Below, piece after piece: positions 53,872 through 62,930 of a DNA stretch of 64,000 bases (the first letter of the stretch is position 1; every line of letters begins with the position of its first letter). The position numbers and the translations under genes were made by a program. This stretch comes from CAZEYT01 sp964516295 (GTDB taxonomy: Bacteria > Verrucomicrobiota > Verrucomicrobiia > Chthoniobacterales > Terrimicrobiaceae), in NCBI GenBank assembly GCA_964516295.1, contig CAZEYT010000004.1, positions 4,263 to 68,262 on the forward strand, written 5' to 3'. The notes below the pieces were generated by a model, which was given only the letters and a program-made list of their open reading frames with translations, was not told where the DNA came from and searched no databases.

Positions 53872-56195
53872 CAGACCCAGCCGAGTGCGACGAGACGCAC
53901 TTCGATGCCGCCCCGCGCGGGTTTGAGGGCGACCGTCTCGATGACCGGTTCGGCATAGCGAGCCGCCAGCCCGGCGGTTTCCGCCTGAAAATCCGTTTCG
54001 AGGCGGGCCTGATCGGCGCGCACGCTTTCGACCGTGTCTTCGGCCGTGCCGACATCCGAGCCCTCGCGCATGGCACGACTGACCCCGCGCGCCGCCGTTC
54101 CCGCCCGCTGCATGGTCGCCGCGCTGATCGCTTTTCTCCCGAGGAACGCACCAAGAATCGAGGTGCCAACCGAAATCGCTGTTTGGAATGTCGCATGGCG
54201 TGCCTGTTGTTTCTGCTTCTCCAGCGCAGCCTGCGCACGGGCGAGGCGGGCCTCGAGAGCAGAGAACCGGGGCGCGAGCTTTCGACGCAGCGCCTCCACC
54301 TTGGCATCGCGCTCCTCGCGAAGCGCCATGGAACATCGGGACTGAAACTCGGCGAGGGATTCCCCGGATTTCGAAACCATCCGCACCGCCTCACACCGGA
54401 AGACCTCGAAACGCTCGCGGTCCGACAGCGCGCGGGCGAAGATCTTGGCCCAGGTCGCATACGCCTTGGGATCCGTTGCCGACGACGGCAGGGCCGCAAA
54501 CTCCGCATCGGGAGCGGGTTCGGCGGACAGCGCATCCCACGCGACATCGAGCGTCTCCGCGGCAGCCCAGTCCACGGGCTCGATACCGGTCGGGAAACGT
54601 GCGGCGAGGAGCACCTCGCGCGTTTCGTCGATTCCCGCCTTGGAATCGGAAAAACGAACCGTCGCCGCTCCAATCAACCGCGGCTCAAGAACCGCCGGCG
54701 ATTTCAGAAAAACCTGCCGGATGCCGGGCGGGAGAGCCGGAGGGCGCGATGATGCCGTGGTCGATGGCTCCGGAAGCCCGGCGGGAACCGGCGCGACCGG
54801 CGGTTCGTTTTTCCCCACGTGCATGAGCTGGCGGATTTGCTCCCGGGTCAGCGGTCCGCGCAAGTAGCTCATCACCCATCGGGATTCAAACAACACCGGC
54901 TCCCCGGCGTGGACATTGTGCAGGAGGAACTTCCGGCTCCCCAATGCGGCCAGCTTGGACTCCAGCGCCGCTTTCTCCACTCCGCCCCCCGTTCCAAGGA
55001 GTCCCTCGATCACCCGGGCTTTGTCGCGGTCCGTTTGCAGGCGTCCGATGAACCATGTGCCGGTGTTTGCGAGTCCCTTGTAATCCAGATCGACCGGATT
55101 TTGCGTAGCCAGAACCACCCCGACCCCAAACGCACGGGCCTGCTTGAGCAACGTCAGAAGTGGAAGTTTCGACGGCGGATTCGAGACCGGCGGAAAGTAT
55201 CCGAAAATCTCGTCCATATAAACAATCGCCCGCAGGCTCGTCGTTCCGCTCTGCCGCCGCATCCAGCCGACGATTTCGTTAAGGAGGAGCGAGACGAAAA
55301 ACATCCGCTGGGTGTCGTCGAGGTGGGCGATGGAGAAAATCGCGTGGCGGGGCCGTCCGTCGGCTGCTCGAAGGAAGTTGGCGATGTCCAGTCGCTCGCC
55401 GGTCTGCCACATCGCGAAGCCGGGAGAAGCGAGAAGGGTGTTCAGCGCGAGAACGAGCGAAAACCGGTCTTTTGCCGGATAGAATGCTTCAAGATCCAGA
55501 ACGCCGATTTTTTCAAAGGGCGGGCTCTGGATCTTGGCGACCAGTCCGGCGAAGTCCAGAGAACGACCGGCCCGCCACTCGGCGAGAAGAATGGCCGACA
55601 AAAGGGCCCCCTCGCGGCTGTTCGACGGATCGGCGTTCGAGCCAAGCAGTCCGAGCAATCCGGCCACGGCCGTGAGCGCCATCCCGGACAGCGATTCTTC
55701 ATCGGCGCCCGCGGGAGCATGCCAGGCGTCCAGAAGATTCACCGGAATGCCGGCCGAGCTGCCGGGGGTGAAAACGGCAAAGTCCGCGCGCTTCCGGAGT
55801 TCCCGAATTCGCTCCCCGCTCTGTCCCCAGCCCGCGAGTCCGTTTTTCCATGTTTCGGCCTGTTTTTCCGCCCACGCGTCGGGCTCGATCCCCTTCCGCC
55901 GGGCGTCGTCCTCGATGATCCACGGTCGAAAATCCTCCCCGCGCAGATCGGGAAACGTGAGCAGCAGATTCCCGAGATCGCCTTTGGGATCGATGATGAT
56001 CGCCGGCACGCCATCCATGGCCGCCTCCTCCAAAAGCGCGAGACAAAGCCCGGTCTTTCCACTCCCGGTCATGCCAACGCAGACGGCGTGAGTGACGAGA
56101 TCCCGCGAATCGTAGAGCACGGGCTCGGCATCATCGACGGTGCGACCAAGATAAAAGCTGCCCAATTTTTCAAAAACGGAGGGATCGGGTGGCAT
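53871..56195 (-). CDS. HerA-like (DUF87) ATPase with coiled-coil C terminus
   Basis: 774 residues from ATG 56195. HerA-type motor: Walker A VGMTGSGKTGL, Walker B AIIIDPKGDLGNLL and a later sensor region (RAIVYMDEIFGYFPP, VLATQNPVDLDYKG). Residues about 640-720 contain a coiled coil (LRRKLAPRFSALEARLARAQ). Related ATPases translocate DNA or remodel protein complexes; here no nuclease partner is seen. It is coupled to the ABC ATPase downstream. Confidence 0.82.
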   Translation of the reverse strand: MPPDPSVFEKLGSFYLGRTVDDAEPVLYDSRDLVTHAVCVGMTGSGKTGLCLALLEEAAMDGVPAIIIDPKGDLGNLLLTFPDLRGEDFRPWIIEDDARRKGIEPDAWAEKQAETWKNGLAGWGQSGERIRELRKRADFAVFTPGSSAGIPVNLLDAWHAPAGADEESLSGMALTAVAGLLGLLGSNADPSNSREGALLSAILLAEWRAGRSLDFAGLVAKIQSPPFEKIGVLDLEAFYPAKDRFSLVLALNTLLASPGFAMWQTGERLDIANFLRAADGRPRHAIFSIAHLDDTQRMFFVSLLLNEIVGWMRRQSGTTSLRAIVYMDEIFGYFPPVSNPPSKLPLLTLLKQARAFGVGVVLATQNPVDLDYKGLANTGTWFIGRLQTDRDKARVIEGLLGTGGGVEKAALESKLAALGSRKFLLHNVHAGEPVLFESRWVMSYLRGPLTREQIRQLMHVGKNEPPVAPVPAGLPEPSTTASSRPPALPPGIRQVFLKSPAVLEPRLIGAATVRFSDSKAGIDETREVLLAARFPTGIEPVDWAAAETLDVAWDALSAEPAPDAEFAALPSSATDPKAYATWAKIFARALSDRERFEVFRCEAVRMVSKSGESLAEFQSRCSMALREERDAKVEALRRKLAPRFSALEARLARAQAALEKQKQQARHATFQTAISVGTSILGAFLGRKAISAATMQRAGTAARGVSRAMREGSDVGTAEDTVESVRADQARLETDFQAETAGLAARYAEPVIETVALKPARGGIEVRLVALGWV

Positions 56196-56277
56196 GGGCG
56201 TAAATTTGCCGGGAATGACCCCGTCCCGCCAGTCGAATGTGCTTGAAGTTCTTCGCGGCGTGCGAATCTTCATTCGC

Positions 56278-56979
56278 ATGTTCCGTGTCCTGATCCTTGT
56301 TTTTCTTGCCGGGGTGATGCCCGCATTGGCCGCTGTCGAGCGGGAGTATATTCTGGTGAGCGGCGGTCCCTCGTTGATCGAGTGGGAAAAATACAAAGCC
56401 GAACCCCACGACCGTTGGTGGGGAAATTTCATCCGGGCCGCCCGCGTCCGCATCGAGCAGATCCGCAAAGAACACGGACCCGATGCGCGAATCACCTGGC
56501 TCGTCCACAAGCCGAGTTACGTCCGTCGCGCTGACCGGCAGGACAAAACCGACCTCATTGGCAACATCCTTTCCGTCCGCGACAAATACAACGTCAACCT
56601 CGTCTGGTTTAACAAAGGCTCGGAAATCATCGATTACCTCAACCGCGGCCAGCCCCGGAGTCAGGTGAAGATCGCCAATTTTGAATTCTACGGACATTCC
56701 AACCGGGCTTGTTTCATGTTCGATTACAGCAACGAGATCGACAGCGGGTCGAAGAGCTGGCTGCATGAAAATGAACTTTATCGGATCAAGCGCGGGATCT
56801 TCACCCGCGATGCCTTTGTTAAGAGCTGGGGCTGTCACACCGGGGAAAGCATGAGCAAAGCGTGGCGTCGCGCCACGGGAACGCGGATGATCGGGGCCAT
56901 TGGGAAGACCAACTACGCCTACGGCCATCTCCGAGGCTGGATTCCCGCGCTCAGCGAAGGCGGCCGTTGGGGCGGATAA
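56278..56979 (+). CDS. Exported protein of unknown function
   Basis: 233 residues. Start at 56278 gives the signal peptide MFRVLILVFLAGVMPALAAV. The mature part reads EYILVSGGPSLIEWEKYKAE, KIANFEFYGHSNRACFMFDY and later FVKSWGCHTGESMSKAW. The SGGPS, YGHSN and GCHTGES segments suggest a hydrolase or caspase-like alpha/beta fold, but no known family is certain. Divergent from the HerA-like gene, 64 bp before the phosphoesterase gene. Confidence 0.7.
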   Translation: MFRVLILVFLAGVMPALAAVEREYILVSGGPSLIEWEKYKAEPHDRWWGNFIRAARVRIEQIRKEHGPDARITWLVHKPSYVRRADRQDKTDLIGNILSVRDKYNVNLVWFNKGSEIIDYLNRGQPRSQVKIANFEFYGHSNRACFMFDYSNEIDSGSKSWLHENELYRIKRGIFTRDAFVKSWGCHTGESMSKAWRRATGTRMIGAIGKTNYAYGHLRGWIPALSEGGRWGG

Positions 56980-57043
56980 GCTGCGCGCAGTCCACGGATC
57001 GAAACGGATCGATATTGGTCTGACTCCACCGAGGCGTTCCGGC

Positions 57044-57940
57044 ATGAAACGACGGGCTTTCCTCCGCCAAGCCGTCGGTTTCACGACCGCGACGCTGGCC
57101 GGGTGGCCGGTGTTGCGCGTGATCGGTTCCCAGGTCGACGAGGGACCGCTCCGCATTCTTTTCCTTACCGACCTTCATGCGATGAGCGAACGCGGTGCCC
57201 CGGACGGCCTCCGGCTCACCGCCGAGCAAATTCAACAAATCCCCGCGGATGTCATCATCGGCGGCGGGGATTTTGTCCACGGCGGCTACACGTCGGACAC
57301 CGCGACCATGGAGCCGAGGTTTGCGCTATGTGCCGCGTTTCTCAAGCAAATCGGCCGTCCGGTCGAAGCGATTCTTGGAAACCACGACATGGTCGGTGTC
57401 CACCACGAGAAAGGCGCCCCCGATCCCGATCCCACCCGTTCGTTCCGCGAGATGACCGGCACGAAGAGTCTCTGGCGGACCTTTGACGTGAAGGGCCGTC
57501 GCTTCTTTGTCGTGCAGTCCGTCGAGCCCGTTGCCGGGACCGCGAGTTACCGAGGCCGGGTCTCCGACGAGCAAATGGCCTGGCTGAAAAGCGAGCTCGC
57601 ATCCACGCCGAAAACGATGCCCCTCATCCTCTGTTCCCACATCCCGCTCCGGACCACGTTCAAGCAAATCCAGGAATCCCCGCTCGCCGCGCTGCCCGAG
57701 AATCTTGTCGTCGGCAATGCGAATGATGTGCTCGCTCTTTTTGATCAGCACCGACTCGAACTCGTGCTGCAGGGTCACCTGCATTTCAACGAGTTCCTGC
57801 GGGTCAATCAAACGGCGTTCCTCGTGGGCGGCGCTGTCTGTGGTGCGTGGTGGGACGGAAGCAATCTCGGCACGCCAAGAGGCTTCGGCCTCATCGAACT
57901 CGGCGCCGATCCCCGTTGGACCTATCTCCCCACCGCATAA
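57044..57940 (+). CDS. Exported metallophosphoesterase
   Basis: 298 residues. The N terminus MKRRAFLRQAVGFTTATLAG looks like an export signal, with an RR pair but not a full Tat motif. The calcineurin-type metal site is complete: DLHAM, GGGDFVHGG, GNHDMVG, CSHIPL and GHLHFNE. It hydrolyses phosphate esters outside the cytoplasm. A GAGG box lies 9 bp before the start. It follows the unknown exported protein and may share its transcript. Confidence 0.82.
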   Translation: MKRRAFLRQAVGFTTATLAGWPVLRVIGSQVDEGPLRILFLTDLHAMSERGAPDGLRLTAEQIQQIPADVIIGGGDFVHGGYTSDTATMEPRFALCAAFLKQIGRPVEAILGNHDMVGVHHEKGAPDPDPTRSFREMTGTKSLWRTFDVKGRRFFVVQSVEPVAGTASYRGRVSDEQMAWLKSELASTPKTMPLILCSHIPLRTTFKQIQESPLAALPENLVVGNANDVLALFDQHRLELVLQGHLHFNEFLRVNQTAFLVGGAVCGAWWDGSNLGTPRGFGLIELGADPRWTYLPTA

Positions 57941-57960
57941 TCACGGAGCGGGCCGCGGCC

Positions 57961-60351
57961 TCAGGCAATTTTGAAATCGACCTGCTGCTTGAACATGTCG
58001 ACGCGGGCGACGAGGACTTCGACCATGTCGCCGACTTTGTAAACCTTCTGCGACCGACGCCCGATGAGCCGCTGGCGGCCGGTGTCGAGCACGTAGAAAT
58101 CATTGTCGAGCGACGAGACATGGACGAGCCCCGAGAGGAGAAATTCGGGCAACTCCACAAAGAACCCGTAGTTGCGCACATCAATGATCGCGGCCCGAAA
58201 GGGTTCGCCCGTGCGCTTGTTCACCTGCATTTGGAAAAACTCGAGTTTCTTCAGACGTACCGATTCCTTTTCCGCTTCGGCAGCAACCCGCTCGGTCGCG
58301 GAGATATGCTCGGCCATTGACCCAAGGGCGTTGGAATCGGGTCCCACTCGGGTGAGCCCGAGGAGACGCTCCAGCGCACGATGTACGATGAGATCGCTAT
58401 ACCGGCGGATCGGGCTGGTGAAATGGGTGTAGTCGGCCTTCGACAGGCCGTAGTGCCCGAGGGCATCCGGCGAATACTTCGCGCGCTTCAGGCTCTTCAA
58501 GAGCGCGATCTTCACCGCCGCCTCGTGCGGTTTTCCACGGAGACCGGTGAGCAATTTCTGCAATTCCGGACGCTGCGTGAGATCGCCCGCTTTGACGCCG
58601 TGCCCGGCCGCAAACTCGCGGAACTCGGCGAGCTTGTCGGGGTCCGGCTTTTCATGGATCCGATAGAGCGCTGGCTGGCGGCGGATCTTCAACTCGCGCC
58701 CGACCAACTCATTCGCCAGCAGCATGAGTTCTTCGATCAGTTGGTGCGAAATGTCATTCTCCACCCGCTCCAAGCGGATGGGTTTGCCGGTCTCATCCAA
58801 CCAGACCTTGATCTCCGGAAAATCCAAATCCAACGAGCCCGACGCGAAGCGTTTTTTGCGAAGGGTCGATGAGAGTTCCCACGCTGTATGAACCCGCTCG
58901 GCGACTTCATCCCCCGGAGGCACGGGTTTCTTCAAAATCTCGAAAGCCTGCTTGTAAGTAAGGCGTGCCGCGCTGCGGATGACGGACTTTGCAAAGCGGG
59001 CGGACTTCACCTTTCCCTGCCGGGTGATTTCGGCGAAGACCGAAAACGCGAGCCGGTCCACATGCGGCTTGAGGCTGCAAATGCCGTTGCTCAGCGCCTC
59101 CGGAAGCATCGGGATCACACGATCGGCCAGATAAACACTGTTGCCCCGCGAATACGCTTCGCGATCCAGGGCCGACTTCGGGCGGACATAATGCGAGACA
59201 TCCGCTATGTGAATGCCGACTTTCCATCCGTCTCCGGTGCGCTCCACATGAATCGCGTCGTCGAAGTCCCGGGCGTCATCGGGATCAATCGTCAGAATGA
59301 ACTGTCCGCGCAAATCCTCGCGTCGGACGGCTTCTTGGGCGTCCACTTCCGGAGATACCTGCCCGGCTTCGCGGGTGACATCCGGCGGAAACTCCACCGG
59401 GAGGCGATGCTTGCGAATAATCGACAGCATGTCCACGCCGGGTTTGGAGACAGGTCCAAGAACCTCGATGATGTGCCCCTCGGGATTCACATGACGCGAC
59501 GGCCACGCATCCAGCTTGGCCACCACTTTGTCGCCGATATTTGCCACCAGCGGCGGCATTGGCGTCTGAAGGTAAAGGTTGTGAACAAACCGCGGATCGT
59601 CCGCGACGAGATAGTAGAAATTCTTCGACTTCTGGAGCGTTCCGACAATTGTTTCGCTCGCCCGCTGGAGAACGCGAATCACACGCCCTTCGCGTCGCGG
59701 GGCGCGTCCGGGTTCGCGGACCGGCGGTTTCTCCGCGGAAATGCGCGCCACCACGCGGTCGCCATGCATCGCCGTGAACGTGTTCTCCCCGCTAATAAAG
59801 AGATCCGGCTGGCCGGCCGTCTCATTCAGCACATGCGCGGCACCGGTGGCATGAAATTGAATGGTTCCCGTAAAAAGATCCGCTTCCTGCGGGATGATGT
59901 AGCGGTCCTTGCGAATGCGCGCGATCTCTCCGGCCACCTCCATCTCTTTCATCAGCTCGCGCAGCTTCGACCGCGCCGACGAATGGAAATCCAACGCCTT
60001 CGAAATCTCGACAATGTCCAGTGGCCGCTCCTTCAGCAGACGAAGAATCGCCTCGCGCACGTTGCGCAAACCATCCGACTTCACCGGTTTTCGCACACCT
60101 TGATCCCCTCCCCCGACCGGAGCCTGCGTCCCGCTCTTCGGCCCCGAGCTACTCCGCCGCCGTCGAGGATTACCCGCGGACCGCCCGGTCGTCTTTCCGG
60201 CACCCGCCGACGGAGCCGCATTGGACTCCTTTTTTTCCCTGCGTCCCCGCGGTCTTCTGGATTTCACCCGCCTGTGATCGCCCCGATGCATCGTCGTGGC
60301 AAGAAAATGCTTGCCCGTCCCCGGACGTGTGAGAACTTCTCCCGAGACCAT
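57961..60351 (-). CDS. rnr: Ribonuclease R (RNB-family 3'-5' exoribonuclease)
   Basis: 796 residues from ATG 60351, which has an AGGG box 5 bp upstream; a second ATG at 60291 is possible. A basic N-terminal tail is followed by a helix-turn-helix segment, cold-shock-like domains, the RNB core with catalytic acids (DPDDARDFDDAIHVE) and a C-terminal S1 domain (GFFVELPEFLLSGLVHVSSL). It degrades structured RNA. Divergent from the pseudopilin gene. Confidence 0.9.
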   Translation of the reverse strand: MVSGEVLTRPGTGKHFLATTMHRGDHRRVKSRRPRGRREKKESNAAPSAGAGKTTGRSAGNPRRRRSSSGPKSGTQAPVGGGDQGVRKPVKSDGLRNVREAILRLLKERPLDIVEISKALDFHSSARSKLRELMKEMEVAGEIARIRKDRYIIPQEADLFTGTIQFHATGAAHVLNETAGQPDLFISGENTFTAMHGDRVVARISAEKPPVREPGRAPRREGRVIRVLQRASETIVGTLQKSKNFYYLVADDPRFVHNLYLQTPMPPLVANIGDKVVAKLDAWPSRHVNPEGHIIEVLGPVSKPGVDMLSIIRKHRLPVEFPPDVTREAGQVSPEVDAQEAVRREDLRGQFILTIDPDDARDFDDAIHVERTGDGWKVGIHIADVSHYVRPKSALDREAYSRGNSVYLADRVIPMLPEALSNGICSLKPHVDRLAFSVFAEITRQGKVKSARFAKSVIRSAARLTYKQAFEILKKPVPPGDEVAERVHTAWELSSTLRKKRFASGSLDLDFPEIKVWLDETGKPIRLERVENDISHQLIEELMLLANELVGRELKIRRQPALYRIHEKPDPDKLAEFREFAAGHGVKAGDLTQRPELQKLLTGLRGKPHEAAVKIALLKSLKRAKYSPDALGHYGLSKADYTHFTSPIRRYSDLIVHRALERLLGLTRVGPDSNALGSMAEHISATERVAAEAEKESVRLKKLEFFQMQVNKRTGEPFRAAIIDVRNYGFFVELPEFLLSGLVHVSSLDNDFYVLDTGRQRLIGRRSQKVYKVGDMVEVLVARVDMFKQQVDFKIA

Positions 60352-60368
60352 TTTCCCTGAACGAATCC

Positions 60369-60893
60369 ATGACTCCCTCCCGCCAAGCGTTCACATTGAT
60401 CGAACTTCTGATCGTCATCGCGATCATCGGCATTCTCATGTCGCTCCTCTTCCCGGCGGTGAACGGCGCCATCGATGCGGCCCGCAAGGCTCAGGCAAAG
60501 AACGACATCGTGCAGATCGCAACCGCCGTCACGGCTTACGAAACCGAATACGGCCGCCTGCCCAACACGAATAGCGGGGCCCAGACTGTCTCGGGCGATT
60601 GGGTGCTTGCACTCGGGGGCTCCAATGTCGGCAATCTCAATCCACGCCAAATCGTGTTCCTGGAGATCCAAACGGCTAAAAAAGGCAAAGGCGGAACAAA
60701 CGCCAGCGGCCAGTTCGTGGATCCTTGGGGAGGAACCTATCAGGTGATGTTCGACGACGATTACAACAACCGCCTGAGTGCCAGCGTTCCAAGGATCACC
60801 GGCTCGGGAAACGAAACGGTCGACGTCATGAAGAAAGTCATTCTCTGGAATACCAACAGCAACACACGCCGGTTGGTCCGCTCCTGGGAGTAA
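60369..60893 (+). CDS. GspG-like type II secretion or type IV pilin (pseudopilin)
   Basis: 174 residues. Prepilin-like start: QAFTLIELLIVIAIIGILMS with the conserved Phe-Thr-Leu-Ile-Glu, cleaved by a prepilin peptidase just before the Phe. The C-terminal part has the GspG-like DPWGGTYQVMFDDD stretch. Such genes are numerous in PVC genomes as stand-alone copies, which fits here: no other secretion gene is adjacent. The gene ends 6 bp before tRNA-Gly. Confidence 0.85.
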   Translation: MTPSRQAFTLIELLIVIAIIGILMSLLFPAVNGAIDAARKAQAKNDIVQIATAVTAYETEYGRLPNTNSGAQTVSGDWVLALGGSNVGNLNPRQIVFLEIQTAKKGKGGTNASGQFVDPWGGTYQVMFDDDYNNRLSASVPRITGSGNETVDVMKKVILWNTNSNTRRLVRSWE

Positions 60894-60899
60894 GATTCC

Positions 60900-60970
60900 G
60901 CGGGTGTAGTTCAATGGTAGAACGGCAGCTTCCCAAGCTGCATACGAGGGTTCGATTCCCTTCACCCGCT
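60900..60970 (+). tRNA. tRNA-Gly (anticodon CCC)
   Basis: 71 nt. Acceptor GCGGGTG/CACCCGC, anticodon stem GCAGC/GCTGC with loop TTCCCAA giving CCC, T-arm GAGGG-TTCGATT-CCCTT (one mismatch-like G-T pair). No CCA encoded. The sequence beyond it is less GC-rich and holds accessory genes, as expected for an integration site. Confidence 0.93.
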
Positions 60971-61095
60971 CCCCTGGATATCAACGACTTACGCAGCAAC
61001 TGCACCAAGACTGCACCAAAACTCAATCGGCGCAGGAAGGGGGAAAAATTTTGAGATTTTTTCTCGAAGGCAGATCAGAGTGGACGGTTTTGGCA

Positions 61096-61608
61096 TCAGA
61101 ACCTCATCTTCGGCCGGAAGAATCCGAAACTCTCGCAAACAGCGCGAATCCGAGCCTCTGACTCTTCCAGGGTTACGCCCTGCAACTCGCACATTGCTCC
61201 GAATGCCTCCATTTGTGCCCCAAGAAATCCGGCAACATCCTGGCCCGGAAACGCCATTCTCGTCCGCCCTTTCCGCGTGTCTGTGATCGCAGCCGCATTG
61301 TCCACGAGACAGAGAGCGAGCACTTGCACCCAGAGAGTCTCCAGGCAGGCCAAGAACAGCCACGGGATTTCGTGGTTGTTCAACTTGCGGACGAATCTCC
61401 GGAACTCAGGAATCTGAAACAGCTCACGTGGATCATCATCGTATCCGCGGACGGAAAAGATCATCCCGTCCATTTCACAGGCGCAGAACGGATTGTCTAC
61501 TGCGATCCGTAGATCATGGGTGATGCGCTCGGTAAGGCAGCTTTCGACCTCGTGTCGCGAGATTTCGTAAAGAACGGTAGCTCCTTTGAAGAGGTTCTCT
61601 ATTGTCAT
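61096..61608 (-). CDS. Hypothetical protein in the sigma-factor cluster
   Basis: 170 residues, mainly helical, with no signal peptide and one moderately hydrophobic segment (HEIPWLFLACLETLWVQVLA). No family recognised. It is the third gene of the minus-strand cluster that starts with the sigma factor, 30 bp after the previous stop. Confidence 0.6.
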   Translation of the reverse strand: MTIENLFKGATVLYEISRHEVESCLTERITHDLRIAVDNPFCACEMDGMIFSVRGYDDDPRELFQIPEFRRFVRKLNNHEIPWLFLACLETLWVQVLALCLVDNAAAITDTRKGRTRMAFPGQDVAGFLGAQMEAFGAMCELQGVTLEESEARIRAVCESFGFFRPKMRF

Positions 61609-61638
61609 CGTTGTCGATTTCTGGGCGTGAATAGAGGT

Positions 61639-62217
61639 TCAAACTGGGAGCCCTACGCAATGCCGGAACACCCCGAGGTGTCGTGTGGACTCTTCTCGGG
61701 AGATGCCCGCTACGGAATCGAGGATGGCCGTCGTCTCAAGGCACCGGTCGAAGAACGAATCCATCTCATCGGCGTCGTAGGTTACCGTCACCCGCTCCTG
61801 CTTGCGGCAAACCTGTAGCGTCTCAATGCAGCAGAGGGCGATGACGACAGCCGAGGGGTAGAAGAAACAAGAGGAGAACAGCCAATGGGGCCAGAGTGCT
61901 GTGACGTGTTGGAAGTAGGTTCTCACCGAAGGAATGACGTAGATCTCCTCATCCTCCGCCGCGAACCCCATCGGCGCGAAAATGCACCTTCCCGCGTAGT
62001 TGCGCAGGTATTCCGAGCCCTGCTGCGGGGCGTAGAAGCTGATGAGCTTCTGCACGTTTCCTAGCTCGATCTCGCTTCGAGATATGGCGTGCACGAACGC
62101 TGGGACGATTTCGCCATGGAAGTTCCGAAACTTCAGCGTCTCGGGTTTGACGAGGTATTTCTCCACCTTGCCTGCGTGCAATGGAAGCGTGAGAGCGATG
62201 GGCTTTGATGACATCAC
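61639..62217 (-). CDS. Hypothetical protein coupled to the sigma factor
   Basis: 192 residues. A hydrophobic stretch in the middle (LWPHWLFSSCFFYPSAVVIA) may cross or touch the membrane. Its start overlaps the sigma-factor stop by 4 bp (ATGA). That position is typical of anti-sigma factors, but I see no anti-sigma signature, so the role is open. Confidence 0.62.
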   Translation of the reverse strand: MMSSKPIALTLPLHAGKVEKYLVKPETLKFRNFHGEIVPAFVHAISRSEIELGNVQKLISFYAPQQGSEYLRNYAGRCIFAPMGFAAEDEEIYVIPSVRTYFQHVTALWPHWLFSSCFFYPSAVVIALCCIETLQVCRKQERVTVTYDADEMDSFFDRCLETTAILDSVAGISREESTRHLGVFRHCVGLPV

Positions 62218-62852
62218 GGGGTTACCGCCTCCACGGCATCCTTGAGCACTGCGAGCTGTGCAGAGACGCTTCGCAGTTGTTGCGAGACAGCAGAGGGGGA
62301 AATCCCAAGGCGCTCGGCGACCTCACGCCCTGTTAGTCCTTCCTCCAATGTGAGTCGTGCGACTTCGAAAGCTCGTTCAGTTAGAATCTCCCGTCGCATG
62401 GCAAGTTGGAGGGCTGAGAGAGCGAGAGCACACCTTTGCTCGGGTGAAAGCTCCCGGGAAGCATGCGGATGATCGACAGTGCCGAAGTCAACATCCGTGC
62501 CTGGCTCAACTTTTCGAGAGCGTTCCCGAGCCCGATACCTCGCAATCCTTTGCATCGCATGCTTGCCGCAGATCCTGATCGAGGCGCGGAGATGCCGGTC
62601 TATCCCCTCGGAATCTCCCTCCCGAGTTGCCGCAGCCAGTCGTTCATTGCGCGGGAGGAAGGAACCAATCAGCAGGAGACAGGCATCCTGAACGACCTCT
62701 TGTTCCGCACCAGCAAGGATTCCGTTGAGGTGAGGAATGCGCGATCGACACTCTTGCACAAGTTCGTTTGCGAACTGCTCGGCATCTTCCCAGTTTCCCG
62801 AGTGTGTGGCGGCCAGCCACGCCTCGGCCATTGATTTGTTTGATGTCTTCAT
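62214..62852 (-). CDS. Sigma-70-family (ECF-like) RNA polymerase sigma factor
   Basis: 212 residues. A region-2-like helix part at about 30-110 (EQEVVQDACLLLIGSFL) precedes a region-4 helix-turn-helix (EGLTGREVAERLGISPSAVS, then QQLRSVSAQLAVL). The region 2 core is weak, so it may be a divergent sigma factor or a regulator derived from one. It leads a three-gene group close to tRNA-Gly. Confidence 0.72.
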   Translation of the reverse strand: MKTSNKSMAEAWLAATHSGNWEDAEQFANELVQECRSRIPHLNGILAGAEQEVVQDACLLLIGSFLPRNERLAAATREGDSEGIDRHLRASIRICGKHAMQRIARYRARERSRKVEPGTDVDFGTVDHPHASRELSPEQRCALALSALQLAMRREILTERAFEVARLTLEEGLTGREVAERLGISPSAVSQQLRSVSAQLAVLKDAVEAVTP

Positions 62853-62930
62853 GACACCAGCCCCTCATTGCCGAGAGCACGAGAGCGGCGAAAGCCGCCG
62901 AGGGATCGCCTCAAGATTGGAACGCTCTGC

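Noticed and set aside
53072..54673. Long minus-strand frame overlapping the ABC ATPase gene
   Set aside because: It is a shifted reading of the ABC ATPase and HerA-like genes; it has no conserved motifs.
60725..61054. Open frame reading through tRNA-Gly
   Set aside because: The peptide (CSSMVERQLPKLHTRVRF) is the well-known result of translating a tRNA gene.
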